64,000 nucleotides of DNA, taken from positions 1,984,001 to 2,048,000 of the forward strand of contig NZ_CP047942.1 in the NCBI RefSeq assembly GCF_014279835.1, given 5' to 3'. Positions 9,250 through 19,109 of the stretch are shown here, piece by piece; the first letter of the stretch is position 1; each line of letters begins with the position of its first letter. Position numbers and translations under genes: made by a program. The notes beneath the pieces are model-generated. The model was not told the origin of the DNA, made no database searches, and saw nothing but the letters and a program-made list of their open reading frames with translations. Source of the DNA: Synechococcus sp. MVIR-18-1. Lineage in GTDB: Bacteria; Cyanobacteriota; Cyanobacteriia; PCC-6307; Cyanobiaceae.

Positions 9250-12200
9250 ATGACCAGCAGCGGCAAAGTCAGAATTTATGAGTTGTCCAAGGACCTTGGC
9301 TTGGAGAACAAAGATGTCCTGGATGCCGCCGAGAAGCTGTCCATCGCGGCAAGGAGCCATAGCAGCTCCATCAGCGATACAGAAGCCGGCAAAATCCGAA
9401 ACCTTTTAAAGCAAGGTGGGAGTGCAGTTGCGTCTGCTCCTACCAAGCCAGCGCCTGGAAAAGCAATTCTCTCGGTCAAAAAGGCATCTAGTCCAGCAGC
9501 CCCTTCGATGCCCAGCAAACCTGTGGCTCCTGCGGCAGCAAAACCATCGCCCAAACCGTCTGCACCTTCACGACCAGGGGCACCCCTGCCCCAAATCGTG
9601 CAGCAGCCCGTGTCGCGTCAAGCAGCACCACAAAAGCCGGTGAGCAGACCAAGCGCCCCCGCAGGGGCAGCGCCAGCACCTTCTGCAGCAACACCTTCTG
9701 CAGCAACACCGTCTGCGCCCACACCACGGCCCAAGCCTGCGGCAGCGCCCTCAGCTCCAAAGCCTTCAGCTCCCGCTCCTACCGCTTCTGCTCCATCAGC
9801 TCCTGCAAGGCCCACCTCGGCCAAACCTGCACCTGTTCCTTCAAGGCCAACAGGCACCTCACCGGTGAAGCGTCCTGGCAGCGAAGCCAGCAGCCCCCGA
9901 CCTACCGCTCCGCCATCGCGTCCGCAACCGAAAGCGCCAGTGAACCGAGGGGCGCCGCAGCGACCCGCACCCAAACCAGAACTCGTTGGCCGGCCACAGC
10001 CCAAGCGTGCTGCTCCTGGTGCCCCCGTCCGTCAGATCGGACAACGCCCAGGCGTGAGTCCACGGCCAAGCGGGCCTCCAGGCCAGCGCTCCAACATGCC
10101 GCAACGCCCTGCAGGAGCTCAACGTCCAGGGGCCCCAACACGTCCTGGAGATGCTCCCTCTAAGCCGGGGCAACCCCGCTCAGCCGCGAGTTCGCTGGAA
10201 TTGGTCGGCAAACCCATCCGAAGAGATGGCAGTAACGACGGCGCCGGTGGCCGCGGCGACGGACAAGGTCGTCCCCCTGGTGCAGCAAGACCGGGAGCCC
10301 CCCGTCCTGGTGGCATGCCAGGGATGCGTAAGCCGGTAGCCCCCGGTGAGCTCATGCAGCTCCAAAAACCGAATAACCGACCGTCAGCGCCACCACCGAG
10401 ACGTGTTGATGGCACACCTGTGGCCACGCGTAGCGGCGAGGCTGCCGCTGGAGGAGCCAAGGCCACAGCGCCTGTTTCACGTCCTACAGCCACGCCACCA
10501 TCAGCACCAAGGCGTCCAGGCTTCAGGCCTGGCCCAGGAGCTGGTGGTCAGCGCAGGCCTGGACGGCCTGACTGGGATGACAGCGCAAAACTGGAAGCGC
10601 TTCGCAGTAAATCACCTCAAAAACAGCGTCAAAAGGTCCACATCATCGGCGAAAACGATGATGCCCTAACCGCTGAGACCGGAGGCTTCGCTGGTGAACG
10701 CCAGGCGATGGTGCTATCGGCCAGCTTGGCCCGTCCTTCCAAGCCAAGAACAAAGCACAAGCCAGCTCCGAAGCCAGTTGCTGCCATCAGGAAGCGGCGT
10801 AAGGAAACCGCACGTCAGCGTCAGCGTCGCCGCGCGATGGAACTTCGTGCCGCAAGGGAAGCCAAACAGGTACGGCCCGAGATGATCGTGGTCCCAGAGG
10901 ACAACCTGACGGTGCAAGAGCTCGCTGACATGCTCAGCATCGAGAGCTCTGAAATCATCAAATCCCTGTTTTTCAAAGGTGTCATTGCCACGGTCACGCA
11001 GACCTTGGATATGCCCACCATTGAAGCTGTGGCTCAGGAATTCGGCGTACCTGTGCTTCAGGATGATGTCGAAGAGGCGGCCAAGAAGACCGTCGAGATG
11101 ATCGAAGAGAAAGACCGCGCCCATCTCATTCGCCGTCCCCCCGTCGTCACCGTCATGGGTCACGTCGACCACGGCAAGACGAGCCTTCTCGATGCGATTC
11201 GCCAAGCCCGTGTCGCCGCTGGAGAAGCTGGAGGAATCACCCAACACATTGGTGCCTATCAAGTAGAGATTCAGCACAACGATGCCCCTCAGAGGCTCAC
11301 CTTCCTGGACACCCCAGGGCACGAGGCGTTCACCGCCATGCGGGCTCGAGGCACCAAAGTCACCGACGTTGCAGTCTTGGTGGTTGCGGCTGACGATGGG
11401 GTCCGTCCTCAGACCCTTGAAGCGATCAGCCACGCACGGGCGGCAGAAGTGCCGGTTGTTGTGGCCATCAACAAGATCGACAAAGAGGGAGCCTCTCCCG
11501 ATCGCGTCAAACAGGAACTCTCTGAACAGAACCTGCTGGCGGAAGATTGGGGAGGCGATGTGGTGATGGTTCCCGTCAGTGCCCTGCGCGGTGAAAACAT
11601 CGACAAGTTGCTTGAAATGATCCTCCTCGTCACCGAGGTTGAGGATCTACAAGCCAACCCCGATCGACTCGCAAAAGGCACTGTGATCGAGGCCCATCTC
11701 GACAAGGCCAAAGGTCCTGTGGCCACATTGCTGGTTCAAAACGGCACGCTCCGTACTGGTGATGTGCTTGCCGCAGGCCCCGTTCTCGGCAAAGTGCGCG
11801 CCATGGTGGATGACGGCGGCGGCCGTTTGAAAGAAGCCGGTCCTTCCTGTGCTGTGGAAGCACTTGGTTTCAGCGAAGTGCCCACTGCAGGCGACGAGTT
11901 TGAGGTCTACCCCGACGAGAAGTCAGCACGCGCTGTCGTCGGCGATCGTGCCTCCGATGCCCGCGCGAGTCGCCTGGCCCAACAAATGGCGTCACGTCGC
12001 GTGTCACTCACGGCCATGTCTGGCCAGGCCAAAGAGGGCGAGCTCAAAGAGCTCAATCTCATTCTTAAGGCCGACGTTCAAGGCAGTGTGGAAGCGATCC
12101 TTGGCTCGCTTGAACAGCTACCGAAAGACGAAGTACAGGTCCGTGTCCTGCTGTCCGCACCTGGCGAAGTCACGGAAACGGACGTCGATTTAGCGGCAGC

Positions 12201-12660
12201 CTCTGGCGCTGTGATCGTGGGCTTCAACACCTCGATGGCCTCAGGCGCAAAACGAGCGGCAGACGCCAATAGCGTTGACGTTCGCGACTACGACGTCATC
12301 TACAAGCTGCTGGAGGACATCCAGTTGGCCATGGAAGGCCTCCTGGAACCAGAACTTGTGGAAGAGTCCCTTGGAGAAGCAGAGGTTCGAGCCGTTTTCA
12401 CAATCGGCAAGAGCGCTGTGGCTGGTTGTTATGTCACAACTGGAAAACTTCAACGCAACTGCAAGGTGCGCGTGCGTCGCGGCAAAGAAATCGTCTTCGC
12501 TGGAGATCTCGATTCCCTACGCCGCAACAAAGACGACGTTAAGGATGTAGCCACAGGGTTCGAATGCGGTATTGGCTGTGATCGCTTCGCCAATTGGAAG
12601 GACGGCGACATTGTTGAGGGCTACAAGCTCGTGACCCAGCGCCGCAAGCTCGCCACCTAA
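9250..12660 (+). CDS. infB: Translation initiation factor IF-2
   Basis: A GTPase that delivers initiator tRNA to the 30S subunit. At 1136 residues it is long for the family because of an extended Pro/Ala/Ser/Lys-rich N-terminal region (about residues 55-450). That region is low in complexity and repetitive, including AAPSAPT-like units near 9670-9800. The IF2 N-terminal domain follows near 555-600, then the G domain with G1 GHVDHGKT at 637-644, DTPGH and NKID motifs, and the two C-terminal beta-barrel domains. The last base of its stop forms the A of the next ATG (TAATG), coupling it to the downstream membrane protein. Confidence 0.97.
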   Translation: MTSSGKVRIYELSKDLGLENKDVLDAAEKLSIAARSHSSSISDTEAGKIRNLLKQGGSAVASAPTKPAPGKAILSVKKASSPAAPSMPSKPVAPAAAKPSPKPSAPSRPGAPLPQIVQQPVSRQAAPQKPVSRPSAPAGAAPAPSAATPSAATPSAPTPRPKPAAAPSAPKPSAPAPTASAPSAPARPTSAKPAPVPSRPTGTSPVKRPGSEASSPRPTAPPSRPQPKAPVNRGAPQRPAPKPELVGRPQPKRAAPGAPVRQIGQRPGVSPRPSGPPGQRSNMPQRPAGAQRPGAPTRPGDAPSKPGQPRSAASSLELVGKPIRRDGSNDGAGGRGDGQGRPPGAARPGAPRPGGMPGMRKPVAPGELMQLQKPNNRPSAPPPRRVDGTPVATRSGEAAAGGAKATAPVSRPTATPPSAPRRPGFRPGPGAGGQRRPGRPDWDDSAKLEALRSKSPQKQRQKVHIIGENDDALTAETGGFAGERQAMVLSASLARPSKPRTKHKPAPKPVAAIRKRRKETARQRQRRRAMELRAAREAKQVRPEMIVVPEDNLTVQELADMLSIESSEIIKSLFFKGVIATVTQTLDMPTIEAVAQEFGVPVLQDDVEEAAKKTVEMIEEKDRAHLIRRPPVVTVMGHVDHGKTSLLDAIRQARVAAGEAGGITQHIGAYQVEIQHNDAPQRLTFLDTPGHEAFTAMRARGTKVTDVAVLVVAADDGVRPQTLEAISHARAAEVPVVVAINKIDKEGASPDRVKQELSEQNLLAEDWGGDVVMVPVSALRGENIDKLLEMILLVTEVEDLQANPDRLAKGTVIEAHLDKAKGPVATLLVQNGTLRTGDVLAAGPVLGKVRAMVDDGGGRLKEAGPSCAVEALGFSEVPTAGDEFEVYPDEKSARAVVGDRASDARASRLAQQMASRRVSLTAMSGQAKEGELKELNLILKADVQGSVEAILGSLEQLPKDEVQVRVLLSAPGEVTETDVDLAAASGAVIVGFNTSMASGAKRAADANSVDVRDYDVIYKLLEDIQLAMEGLLEPELVEESLGEAEVRAVFTIGKSAVAGCYVTTGKLQRNCKVRVRRGKEIVFAGDLDSLRRNKDDVKDVATGFECGIGCDRFANWKDGDIVEGYKLVTQRRKLAT

Positions 12661-13598
12661 TGTCGCCTCGCAACGAGCCGCTTCTATGGCTCCAGTTGGT
12701 GGCGATTGGAGCCATCCCACTGGAGCTACAGCTGCTTCGGTTGATCTTGGCTGGCTCGGATCTCGGTCCGGTGCCCTCTGTGGAACGCTTTCTCTGCTGG
12801 GGGATCGCCGTTGTTGCTCCTGCCGTTTTGCTCTGGAAACGCCCTGTTGATTGGGGCTCCCTTCTCCTCGTGCGTCAACCCTTAAAAGGGCGGACAACCT
12901 GGCAACGAAAAATCAGTCACTGCCAAGACAACCTACTTTTAAAAATGAGTGGAGCGGCGGGGGCACTTCTTCTGCTCGTCCTGTTCTGGTGGATCGATCG
13001 ATCCTCTCTGTTGATTGCTGATCTTTCTCCTTTAAGAAGTGGGCATCGCCTTCAAAGCCTGCTGATCGCAACACCACTGCTGGCCATCATTTTTTGGCAA
13101 TGGAATCAGCTGGTTCAGTCCATCTGGCTTCTCACTCGTCCTTCGATGGCCATTGAAGGGGCTGTAGCGATGAGTGACCGCCAGCTAGAAGACTCAAGGC
13201 TTTCACTCGGATTGGGACTTCTACGCCTGGAGTCGTTGGATTGGGACGCGGCAGACGTCAACACATCAACAGTTGATGAACCGAAGGAACCTCAAAAGAC
13301 CATCGAGACGCCTCCACCTCCTGAGCCATCCATCGAGCAGGACGAGGAGGATCTCTCAGACTCTGACTCCAACGCTTTGAACGACCCAAACGCAGAAGGA
13401 CTGAATCTCCCTAAGGCGCCAGATTCAAGTCTCTCGAGTTCGATCGAACCAGAGCAAGCTGCCGAAGAGAGCAACAGCGCTGATCTGGATGACCAGATCA
13501 CTGAGAACAACATCATTTCCAGCAGTGACTCTGAAGGTCATAACGAACAGACCAAGACCTCCGGAAGCGAAGAGAGCGAGCCAGAGCAAGCGCCTTAG
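12660..13598 (+). CDS. Low-complexity tail membrane protein
   Basis: A 312-residue protein with about four hydrophobic segments in the first 155 residues (near 8-33, 43-60, 92-115 and 130-150) and a long acidic, Ser/Glu/Asp-rich tail with a PPPPEP stretch. This matches a cyanobacterial group annotated as low-complexity tail membrane proteins; function unknown. It overlaps infB by one base. Its last 174 bases are antisense to a DUF3493 gene, so part of the tail is under double coding constraint. Confidence 0.75.
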   Translation: MSPRNEPLLWLQLVAIGAIPLELQLLRLILAGSDLGPVPSVERFLCWGIAVVAPAVLLWKRPVDWGSLLLVRQPLKGRTTWQRKISHCQDNLLLKMSGAAGALLLLVLFWWIDRSSLLIADLSPLRSGHRLQSLLIATPLLAIIFWQWNQLVQSIWLLTRPSMAIEGAVAMSDRQLEDSRLSLGLGLLRLESLDWDAADVNTSTVDEPKEPQKTIETPPPPEPSIEQDEEDLSDSDSNALNDPNAEGLNLPKAPDSSLSSSIEPEQAAEESNSADLDDQITENNIISSSDSEGHNEQTKTSGSEESEPEQAP

Positions 13599-13682
13599 CG
13601 ACCGCCAAGGCGTGCGCGCTTCCTGTAAGAGCCTCGCCTTCAGTTCTGGATCCAACTGTCTTTGAGAGTCGCGGTCGCTCAA
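13425..13682 (-). CDS. DUF3493 domain membrane protein
   Basis: An 85-residue protein with a charged N-terminus and two hydrophobic segments (about residues 33-51 and 62-79), matching my recollection of the cyanobacterial/plastid DUF3493 family, a domain also found in photosystem II accumulation proteins. It converges with the upstream low-complexity gene and overlaps its 3' end by 174 bases, an unusually long tail-to-tail overlap. Confidence 0.75.
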   Translation of the reverse strand: MSDRDSQRQLDPELKARLLQEARTPWRSLRRLLWLALFASGGLGLFVMTFRVTAGNDVVLSDLVIQISAVALFGSLLWFDRTRET

Positions 13683-13723
13683 ACCCTGTGCTGCGCAATG
13701 CCAAATGTTAAGTTCCTAAAGCT

Positions 13724-13796
13724 GCCGATGTAGCTCAGCTGGTAGAGCAACGCTTTCGTAAAGCGTGGGTCGCCTGTTCAAGTCAGGTCATCGGCT
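13724..13796 (+). tRNA. trnT: tRNA-Thr (anticodon CGU)
   Basis: The cloverleaf is complete. The 7-bp acceptor stem is GCCGATG with CATCGGC. The D arm contains AGCTCAGCTGGTAGAGC. The anticodon stem ACGCT/AGCGT encloses loop TTCGTAA with anticodon CGT, and the T arm has loop TTCAAGT. The CCA end is not encoded. It reads the rarer ACG threonine codon. No integrase scar is visible at its 3' end. Confidence 0.97.
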
Positions 13797-14466
13797 TCAA
13801 ACACCAACCCAGTTGCAGCATGACATTTGCGCTGTAGCTGTTTTTTATGCTCCTGCACTTTCAAGCCATAAAGGCATCTTCACTTTGCGATCAATTCTGC
13901 TTTAGCAAAATATCCAGGGCTAAATACTTTCAACATCGAATCAACGACGGGTAACCGGTAAAAGCAATCGGTACCACACAACTAATAAAGCCCTTGAGCG
14001 AGCTCAAGTTGTACCGATGCTTTTTATCTCAGTTGAAACGTATCCGCATGATCCAACTGATCACCACTAGAGATGACGACGAACCCAAGCCAATAGAAGG
14101 GGTGCATCAACCCTTGAAATTCCACAGTGAATCCCAGGTCATAAGGGAGCAATCTGCAGATTGAGTCCGGAAGGGCAATGCGCCGAACGATCTAAAGATC
14201 AGCAGCAATCGCAACTGTTGCAGCACTCCTCGGAACCGGCGTGTCCGTCAGCGCAAGGCTGTGAGCAATACACCTTGCCATCTTTCTCGACAGCGGATTC
14301 AACAGACACTGCGCAGGTGCAGGGAGCACAGGCACAAATTTGATTACTGGTTGCCATGCCTTGAGTGGACGTCTCCCACTTTCATAAAACGGAAATGCGT
14401 CCAAGTCCATCACCCATCTGGGGGAAAGCACACTCCTTCAAACTGAAACCATCTAAACCAGAGTTC
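13797..14466. other. Intergenic stretch of about 670 bases
   Basis: I see no credible coding region between the tRNA and the DUF389 gene; short frames on both strands lack codon character. The stretch contains one strong nested inverted repeat at 13967-14025, listed separately. It is long for this compact part of the chromosome and may hold the promoter of the DUF389 gene and a small RNA. Confidence 0.6.
13967..14025 (+). ncRNA. Nested hairpin ending in T-run, candidate small RNA or terminator
   Basis: An outer 8-bp perfect repeat (ATCGGTAC at 13967 and GTACCGAT at 14011) encloses an inner near-perfect palindrome (CTTGAGC / GCTCAAG, 13993-14008). The structure is followed at once by GC and five T residues. 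This is more elaborate than a plain terminator and has no gene immediately upstream except the tRNA 170 bases away. Confidence 0.4.
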
Positions 14467-15717
14467 ATGGCCAGCATCGAACCCAGCAAGCTCGATCGCA
14501 TGAAACGCAGCTTTGGGAACGATGCCGCACTCGATGAAGTGTTCATCGTGCTGAGTATCGGTGCAGGGCTCATCGCAACTCTGGGGTTACTCGCCAACAG
14601 CCCCGCCGTCGTGATCGGGGCGATGGTCGTGGCTCCATGGATCATGCCGCTAAGAGCCGCCGCTTTTGCCGTGCTTTTTGGTGACATCCCCCTGCTCACC
14701 CGTTCCTTGCGGACATTATTCGTGGGCGTATGCGCTACCACTTTCCTATCCATTGTGTTGGGAAAGCTGGCAGGGTTGCCTCAATTCGGCTCGGAAGTCG
14801 CAGCGCGGACATCGCCAAACCTTCTTGATTTAGGGATCGCTCTTGTGGCCGGCGGACTGGCCACTTACGCCAAGCTTCGCAGTGATGCCGTGAGCTCACT
14901 GGCAGGAACTGCCATTGCCGTTGCTCTTGTACCACCGGTCTGCGTGATGGGCCTTCTCCTGTCCCATGCGTATTGGGAAGACGCTTTGGGAGCCGGCCTC
15001 CTGTTTGCCACCAACCTTCTTGGCATTTTGACCGGGGGATTGGTCCTCATGGCCTGCAGGGACTCCTACTTTCGCCAGGAACTCAAGCGAAGCCATTTAG
15101 GAGCCGCAAGCTTTGCGCTCACCGGTTTATTGCTGATTCCCCTAGGGACTAGTTTTATCAATCTTCTTAGCCAGGCAAGACAAGAGAGCACACGCGATTC
15201 AGTGGAAAAAACCATTGAACAATTTCTAACGCAGCAAACCTTGACTTTTGGAGACAAAGAGAAAGTTGACGTCGAGAGAGTTGATATTGACTGGGAGCAA
15301 AATCCACCGGTCGTCCAAGTGATGGTGCGTGTTGCAGATCCAGAACGTCCAACCTTCAAACAAGTTTCCGCCGTTCAAGAAGAAATCAATAAAAGACAAG
15401 GGCTTCGATTTCGACTTGTCGTTCAACGGACAGCTATTGACATTGTCGGTCCCAAAGAAAAGCCCAACACTCAAACTCCAATCTCCAAAAAACTCATCGA
15501 TTCAAACACCCAACCATTTAATGAAACAGAACCCATTGATGGCGCTAGAACCTTCAAGGAAGTACCAAAAATTGACAACATGCCCTTCCTTGACAACATG
15601 CAACCGTTGATGAATGACAACAAAAACAGCCCCAACTCAACATCTGAGCTTGAAGAGATCAAGGCAGAAGAAGAGTTGTCTCTTGACATTCAACCTACAG
15701 GCAAAACCTTAGACTAA
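14467..15717 (+). CDS. DUF389 (TIGR00341-like) membrane protein
   Basis: A 416-residue protein. Its N-terminal two thirds carry about six hydrophobic segments, including the family-typical stretches LSIGAGLIATLGLLANSPAV and GAMVVAPWIMPL. A soluble C-terminal region is rich in Asn/Pro/Glu. The frame is open from 14365, but the ATG at 14467 fits the conserved start of the hydrophobic core better. Function of the family is unknown. Its stop overlaps the stop of the convergent HIT gene by a few bases. Confidence 0.8.
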   Translation: MASIEPSKLDRMKRSFGNDAALDEVFIVLSIGAGLIATLGLLANSPAVVIGAMVVAPWIMPLRAAAFAVLFGDIPLLTRSLRTLFVGVCATTFLSIVLGKLAGLPQFGSEVAARTSPNLLDLGIALVAGGLATYAKLRSDAVSSLAGTAIAVALVPPVCVMGLLLSHAYWEDALGAGLLFATNLLGILTGGLVLMACRDSYFRQELKRSHLGAASFALTGLLLIPLGTSFINLLSQARQESTRDSVEKTIEQFLTQQTLTFGDKEKVDVERVDIDWEQNPPVVQVMVRVADPERPTFKQVSAVQEEINKRQGLRFRLVVQRTAIDIVGPKEKPNTQTPISKKLIDSNTQPFNETEPIDGARTFKEVPKIDNMPFLDNMQPLMNDNKNSPNSTSELEEIKAEEELSLDIQPTGKTLD

Positions 15718-16235
15718 TTTCTATTGGATGAATTCATAAAACCCTTTTGAGATTGAAGGCGAGCAGCTGCTAGAAATTTTTCAACAGATTTAAACTGAGC
15801 AGGCAGCTCTCGACCATTTTCTACATCGCGATAGAGATCAGCCACACTCCATGCCGCACTGCGCTGATCCTCCTGAAACCTAGGGATCAGATGCAAGTGC
15901 AGATGTCGAGCGCCCTCCCCAAAGGCAATCAAATACACCCGGTCGCAACCACTCACCTTTTGAACGAACTTGGACGCTTGCTGAACAACTGTTCCCCATT
16001 CAGCCGCTTCATCGCCCAAAAAATCGACTGCGCCAGCGAGATGGCGACGAGCATCGAGCAAACACCAACCAAGCAATGGAGAAGGATGCGGATGGTGACG
16101 CAACAACCAATGCCGACTGCGCCAAATTTCGAGTTCGCGCAGATGTTCTATATCGGAATGAATCTCACAAATCCCACAGTGTTCTGAACGCTCAATCAAA
16201 TCAACAGAAATAGGCGTGTCTGGATTGATTGCCAT
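15714..16235 (-). CDS. HIT family protein (Hint/Fhit-like)
   Basis: A 173-residue nucleotide-binding protein with the histidine triad HLHLHLIPR near residues 111-119. The N-terminal CGIC pair, followed later by a His, suggests a zinc site as seen in some HIT proteins. Such proteins hydrolyse nucleoside phosphoramidates or dinucleotides. It lies upstream of psbA's end on the same strand but is separated from it by psbA's terminator. Confidence 0.85.
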   Translation of the reverse strand: MAINPDTPISVDLIERSEHCGICEIHSDIEHLRELEIWRSRHWLLRHHPHPSPLLGWCLLDARRHLAGAVDFLGDEAAEWGTVVQQASKFVQKVSGCDRVYLIAFGEGARHLHLHLIPRFQEDQRSAAWSVADLYRDVENGRELPAQFKSVEKFLAAARLQSQKGFMNSSNRN

Positions 16236-16314
16236 CGGTTAATGATTGTGGTCGCTCCATGATCCTGATCGAAGGCTAGTCATCATGGTTGGGATCAAAG
16301 CCTCACCAAGGCAC

Positions 16315-16342
16315 AAAAAAGCCCCCTCTGTGAGGAGGGGGC
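16315..16342 (-). terminator. Rho-independent terminator of psbA
   Basis: On the minus strand, GCCCCCTC pairs with GAGGGGGC (8 bp, all but one GC) and is followed by six T residues, 41 bases after the psbA stop codon. Confidence 0.92.
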
Positions 16343-16382
16343 TTTCTAGTTCAGTTGATCTGAACTTTGAAGGGGTTCCAGA

Positions 16383-17462
16383 TCAACCGATTGCAGGTGC
16401 TTGAAGTGCCACAGGTGTGGACTCAGCAGCTGCCAGGTCGAGGGGGAAGTTATGAGCGTTGCGCTCGTGCATCACTTCCATACCAAGTCCAGCTCTGTTA
16501 AGAACGTCGGCCCAGGTGTTCAGGACGCGGCCCTGACCATCAAGGATTGACTGGTTGAAGTTGAAGCCGTTCAAGTTGAAGGCCATGGTTGACACGCCAA
16601 GGGCGGTGAACCAGATGCCGACCACAGGCCAGGCTGCAAGGAAGAAGTGAAGGCTACGGCTGTTGTTGAACGAGGCGTATTGGAAGATCAGGCGACCGAA
16701 GTAGCCGTGAGCAGCCACGATGTTGTACGTCTCTTCTTCTTGGCCGAACTTATAGCCGTAGTTCTGGGACTCGGTCTCGGTTGTTTCACGAACCAAGGAT
16801 GAGGTCACCAATGAACCGTGCATGGCGGAGAACAGTGAACCACCGAAGACACCAGCCACTCCAAGCATGTGGAAGGGGTGCATCAGGATGTTGTGCTCAG
16901 CCTGGAAGACCAACATGTAGTTGAAGGTTCCAGAGATGCCCAAAGGCATGGCGTCAGAGAAAGAACCCTGACCGAAGGGGTAGACCAGGAACACTGCAGA
17001 TGCAGCAGCAACAGGTGCGCTGTATGCAACACAGATCCAAGGGCGCATGCCCAAGCGGTAGGAAAGTTCCCACTCACGTCCCATATAGGCGTAGATGCCG
17101 ATCAGGAAGTGGAAGACAACCAGTTGGAAAGGACCGCCGTTGTAGAGCCACTCGTCGAGTGAGGCAGCTTCCCAGATTGGGTAGAAGTGCAAGCCAATGG
17201 CGTTGCTGGAAGGAACAACAGCACCAGAGATGATGTTGTTGCCATACATCAGTGAACCTGCAACAGGCTCGCGGATGCCGTCGATATCAACCGGAGGAGC
17301 GGCGATAAAAGCAACGATGAAGCAAGTGGTAGCGGCAAGCAGTGTGGGGATCATCAACACACCGAACCAACCGACATAAAGACGGTTGTTGGTGGAGGTG
17401 ACCCACTCACAGAACTGCTGCCAGCCGTTAGCGCCGGAGCGCTGCTGGATGGTGGTAGTCAT
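16383..17462 (-). CDS. psbA: Photosystem II reaction centre protein D1 (D1:2 form)
   Basis: The 359-residue D1 protein carries the photosystem II charge-separation and water-oxidation ligands. Visible key residues: Tyr161, Asp170, Glu189, His190, His198 (chlorophyll P680), His215 and His272 (iron), Ser264 (plastoquinone site), His332, Glu333 and Asp342. Processing should occur after Ala344, leaving that residue as the C-terminal manganese ligand. Residue 130 is Glu, which marks the high-light D1:2 type as opposed to the Gln130 D1:1 type. It has its own terminator and a long upstream region, as expected for a strongly regulated single-gene transcript. Confidence 0.98.
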   Translation of the reverse strand: MTTTIQQRSGANGWQQFCEWVTSTNNRLYVGWFGVLMIPTLLAATTCFIVAFIAAPPVDIDGIREPVAGSLMYGNNIISGAVVPSSNAIGLHFYPIWEAASLDEWLYNGGPFQLVVFHFLIGIYAYMGREWELSYRLGMRPWICVAYSAPVAAASAVFLVYPFGQGSFSDAMPLGISGTFNYMLVFQAEHNILMHPFHMLGVAGVFGGSLFSAMHGSLVTSSLVRETTETESQNYGYKFGQEEETYNIVAAHGYFGRLIFQYASFNNSRSLHFFLAAWPVVGIWFTALGVSTMAFNLNGFNFNQSILDGQGRVLNTWADVLNRAGLGMEVMHERNAHNFPLDLAAAESTPVALQAPAIG

Positions 17463-17866
17463 GAATACGGAAAAGAAGGTCTCGCAAGGAGACGGTTACG
17501 GAAGGGCAGGACGCCCTGCCGAATGCATTGTAAAGCAAGTTTGCGGTTTGTAACCACTTATTCATGCGGTAATCCTTAAGCCCGCTGCCGGGCGTTGCAG
17601 CAGATGCAGTTGTTAGCGTCCGCACATGAGCAATGCCAGAAGAGCAGCTTCAGAAAGGCTTAAGATTTGAACGGACTCCCTTAGGACAGTCGCGTGGTTT
17701 TGATTCGATGGCACCAGGCTGGTCGGCGCACGGAGGAAACCGTTCCTGTCGCCATGGCCCGACATAGAAGGAATGAGCTTGAAGCTCAAGGAGCGGTTGT
17801 GTACTGGAGCGAACGACTAGGCAACGCCTTTTAGCCATCCAAACCGGTTTCATCGCAACAGGAACA
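17463..17866. other. psbA upstream region
   Basis: About 400 bases between psbA and a divergent lipoprotein gene, with no credible ORF. It should hold the psbA 5' untranslated region and promoter, and the promoter of the lipoprotein gene. Confidence 0.6.
17527..17555 (-). promoter_or_regulatory. Candidate psbA promoter
   Basis: On the minus strand a TACAAT -10-like box (17527-17532) is preceded at 17 bases by GGTTAC (17550-17555), or at 15 bases by TTACAA. It lies about 65 bases upstream of the psbA start. The -10 box is good, the -35 box poor; this is a pattern match only. Confidence 0.4.
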
Positions 17867-18217
17867 ATGACCATCAGCTCCAAGGCATCCCGCTTTCAAA
17901 GAGGGGTCATCACTGTTGCGATAGCCAGTTCTGCGGCAATGGCTCTCAGCGCCTGCGGGTCAAAAACAATGCCCGTCAACAAAACACAGAGCGAAACGAT
18001 CAATCGCTTGGAACAACGCATCGAGCAGCTCGAACGCCAAGTCGGAGAACAGCTCCCAACGCCTTCAGACACCAGCAGCAAGGTTCCTACCGGACCTGTT
18101 AGTTCCATCACGATGAGGACAGGAACTTCTGATGACAGGTTGAGGATCTACTGGGCTGACGGCACGCGCAGTGACCTCCCCTGCACCAAAGAACAAAACA
18201 CTTGGGCCTGTGGGTAG
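17867..18217 (+). CDS. Small lipoprotein with coiled coil
   Basis: A 116-residue protein with a lipoprotein signal (ALSAC, Cys30), a short coiled coil (about residues 40-62, NRLEQRIEQLERQ) and a C-terminal part with two cysteines. I recognise no family. It is divergent from psbA and on the same strand as the two secreted paralogues downstream. Confidence 0.6.
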   Translation: MTISSKASRFQRGVITVAIASSAAMALSACGSKTMPVNKTQSETINRLEQRIEQLERQVGEQLPTPSDTSSKVPTGPVSSITMRTGTSDDRLRIYWADGTRSDLPCTKEQNTWACG

Positions 18218-18306
18218 AGCTATCCCTGGAAATCCAGTCACAACTACCAATACATGCAACGCTCTTTGACCGTTGAAGAAGTGATGCATCGCGTCAAAAT
18301 TACGCC

Positions 18307-18675
18307 ATGAATCAGTTCAAAACGGTGTTGGCGCTCATCAGCAGCATTGGGCTATTGGCTCCAAATGCTGCAACAGCACAGGGTTCCAGACCAATACCAT
18401 TGGCGCAACCAAAGGCAGCCAATCTCGCGCGCATGCGCGCAGAGTCGCTGAATGGGGGGTTAGGTCAATACAGAGCAGCAAGCTGCATGTACGAAACCGG
18501 AGCTGGATCCTGTCTCGAGTCCGTGAGCGAAAGCGGCTTCCTGTTTCGGTTTCGAGGTGGAGCGCCAGGTTGGCAACAGCAAACCCCACCCGAACCAACC
18601 ATCGAGACGTCAGTGCTTGTCTCCAGGGATGGCGACCGAATCCTGGAGGTTTCTTACAACGGAACGATCCGTTAA
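18307..18675 (+). CDS. Small secreted protein, first of a tandem pair
   Basis: A 122-residue exported protein with signal peptide (cleavage near ATAQG). The mature part has a conserved AANLAR segment, a Cys pair 10 residues apart (CMYETGAGSC), an FRGGAPGWQ motif and a C-terminal YNG. It is clearly paralogous to the next gene, 65 bases downstream, which has the same motifs in the same order. Function unknown. Confidence 0.7.
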   Translation: MNQFKTVLALISSIGLLAPNAATAQGSRPIPLAQPKAANLARMRAESLNGGLGQYRAASCMYETGAGSCLESVSESGFLFRFRGGAPGWQQQTPPEPTIETSVLVSRDGDRILEVSYNGTIR

Positions 18676-18740
18676 GTGCAAGATCCAGTTGACAGATCAG
18701 ACCGCCGTGATTCCGATGTGATGGCACTACCTGGTTCTGC

Positions 18741-19109
18741 ATGAATCTCCGTACCCTTTCGGCCATGGCCGTGATCACTGGTGCAAGCGTGATAGGCGCA
18801 ACACCAGCCCTCGCTCAAGGCACCATCCCGGCGTCGCAAGTGAGAGCGATCAACTTGGCTCGCAACACTGCTGTTGCCGAAAATGGTGGCCTTACGGCTT
18901 ATCGCCCTCAGCCATGCATGTTTCAGACCAGTGCTGGAGGCGGGGATTGCCTTGTCAATCAGGACGCCAACGGATACACCTTTCAATTTCTTGGTGGAGC
19001 CCCAGGCTGGCCTGAAGATGGCAGCTCACCCACCACTGAGACAGAGATCCAGATTGCTCCAGATGGGCGAACTGTGAATGAGGTCCTCTACAACGGATCA
19101 CCCCGCTGA
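18741..19109 (+). CDS. Small secreted protein, second of a tandem pair
   Basis: A 122-residue exported protein with the same layout as its upstream neighbour: signal peptide ending ALAQG, AINLAR, a Cys pair ([12 protein letters not shown]), FLGGAPGWP and a C-terminal YNG. The two have diverged strongly outside these motifs, so the duplication is old. Its 3' end overlaps the convergent aspartoacylase-like gene by 12 bases. Confidence 0.7.
   Translation: MNLRTLSAMAVITGASVIGATPALAQGTIPASQVRAINLARNTAVAENGGLTAYRPQPCMFQTSAGGGDCLVNQDANGYTFQFLGGAPGWPEDGSSPTTETEIQIAPDGRTVNEVLYNGSPR

Noticed and set aside
9400..10600. Many long minus-strand and frame-shifted ORFs over infB
   Set aside because: Shadow frames caused by the GC-rich Pro/Ala-rich region of IF-2.
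13724..13796. tRNA-Thr as an integration site
   Set aside because: No integrase, direct repeat of the tRNA 3' end or island genes lie beside it.
14161..14343. 60-codon plus-strand ORF before the DUF389 gene
   Set aside because: Composition is unlike a protein and no start signal is seen.
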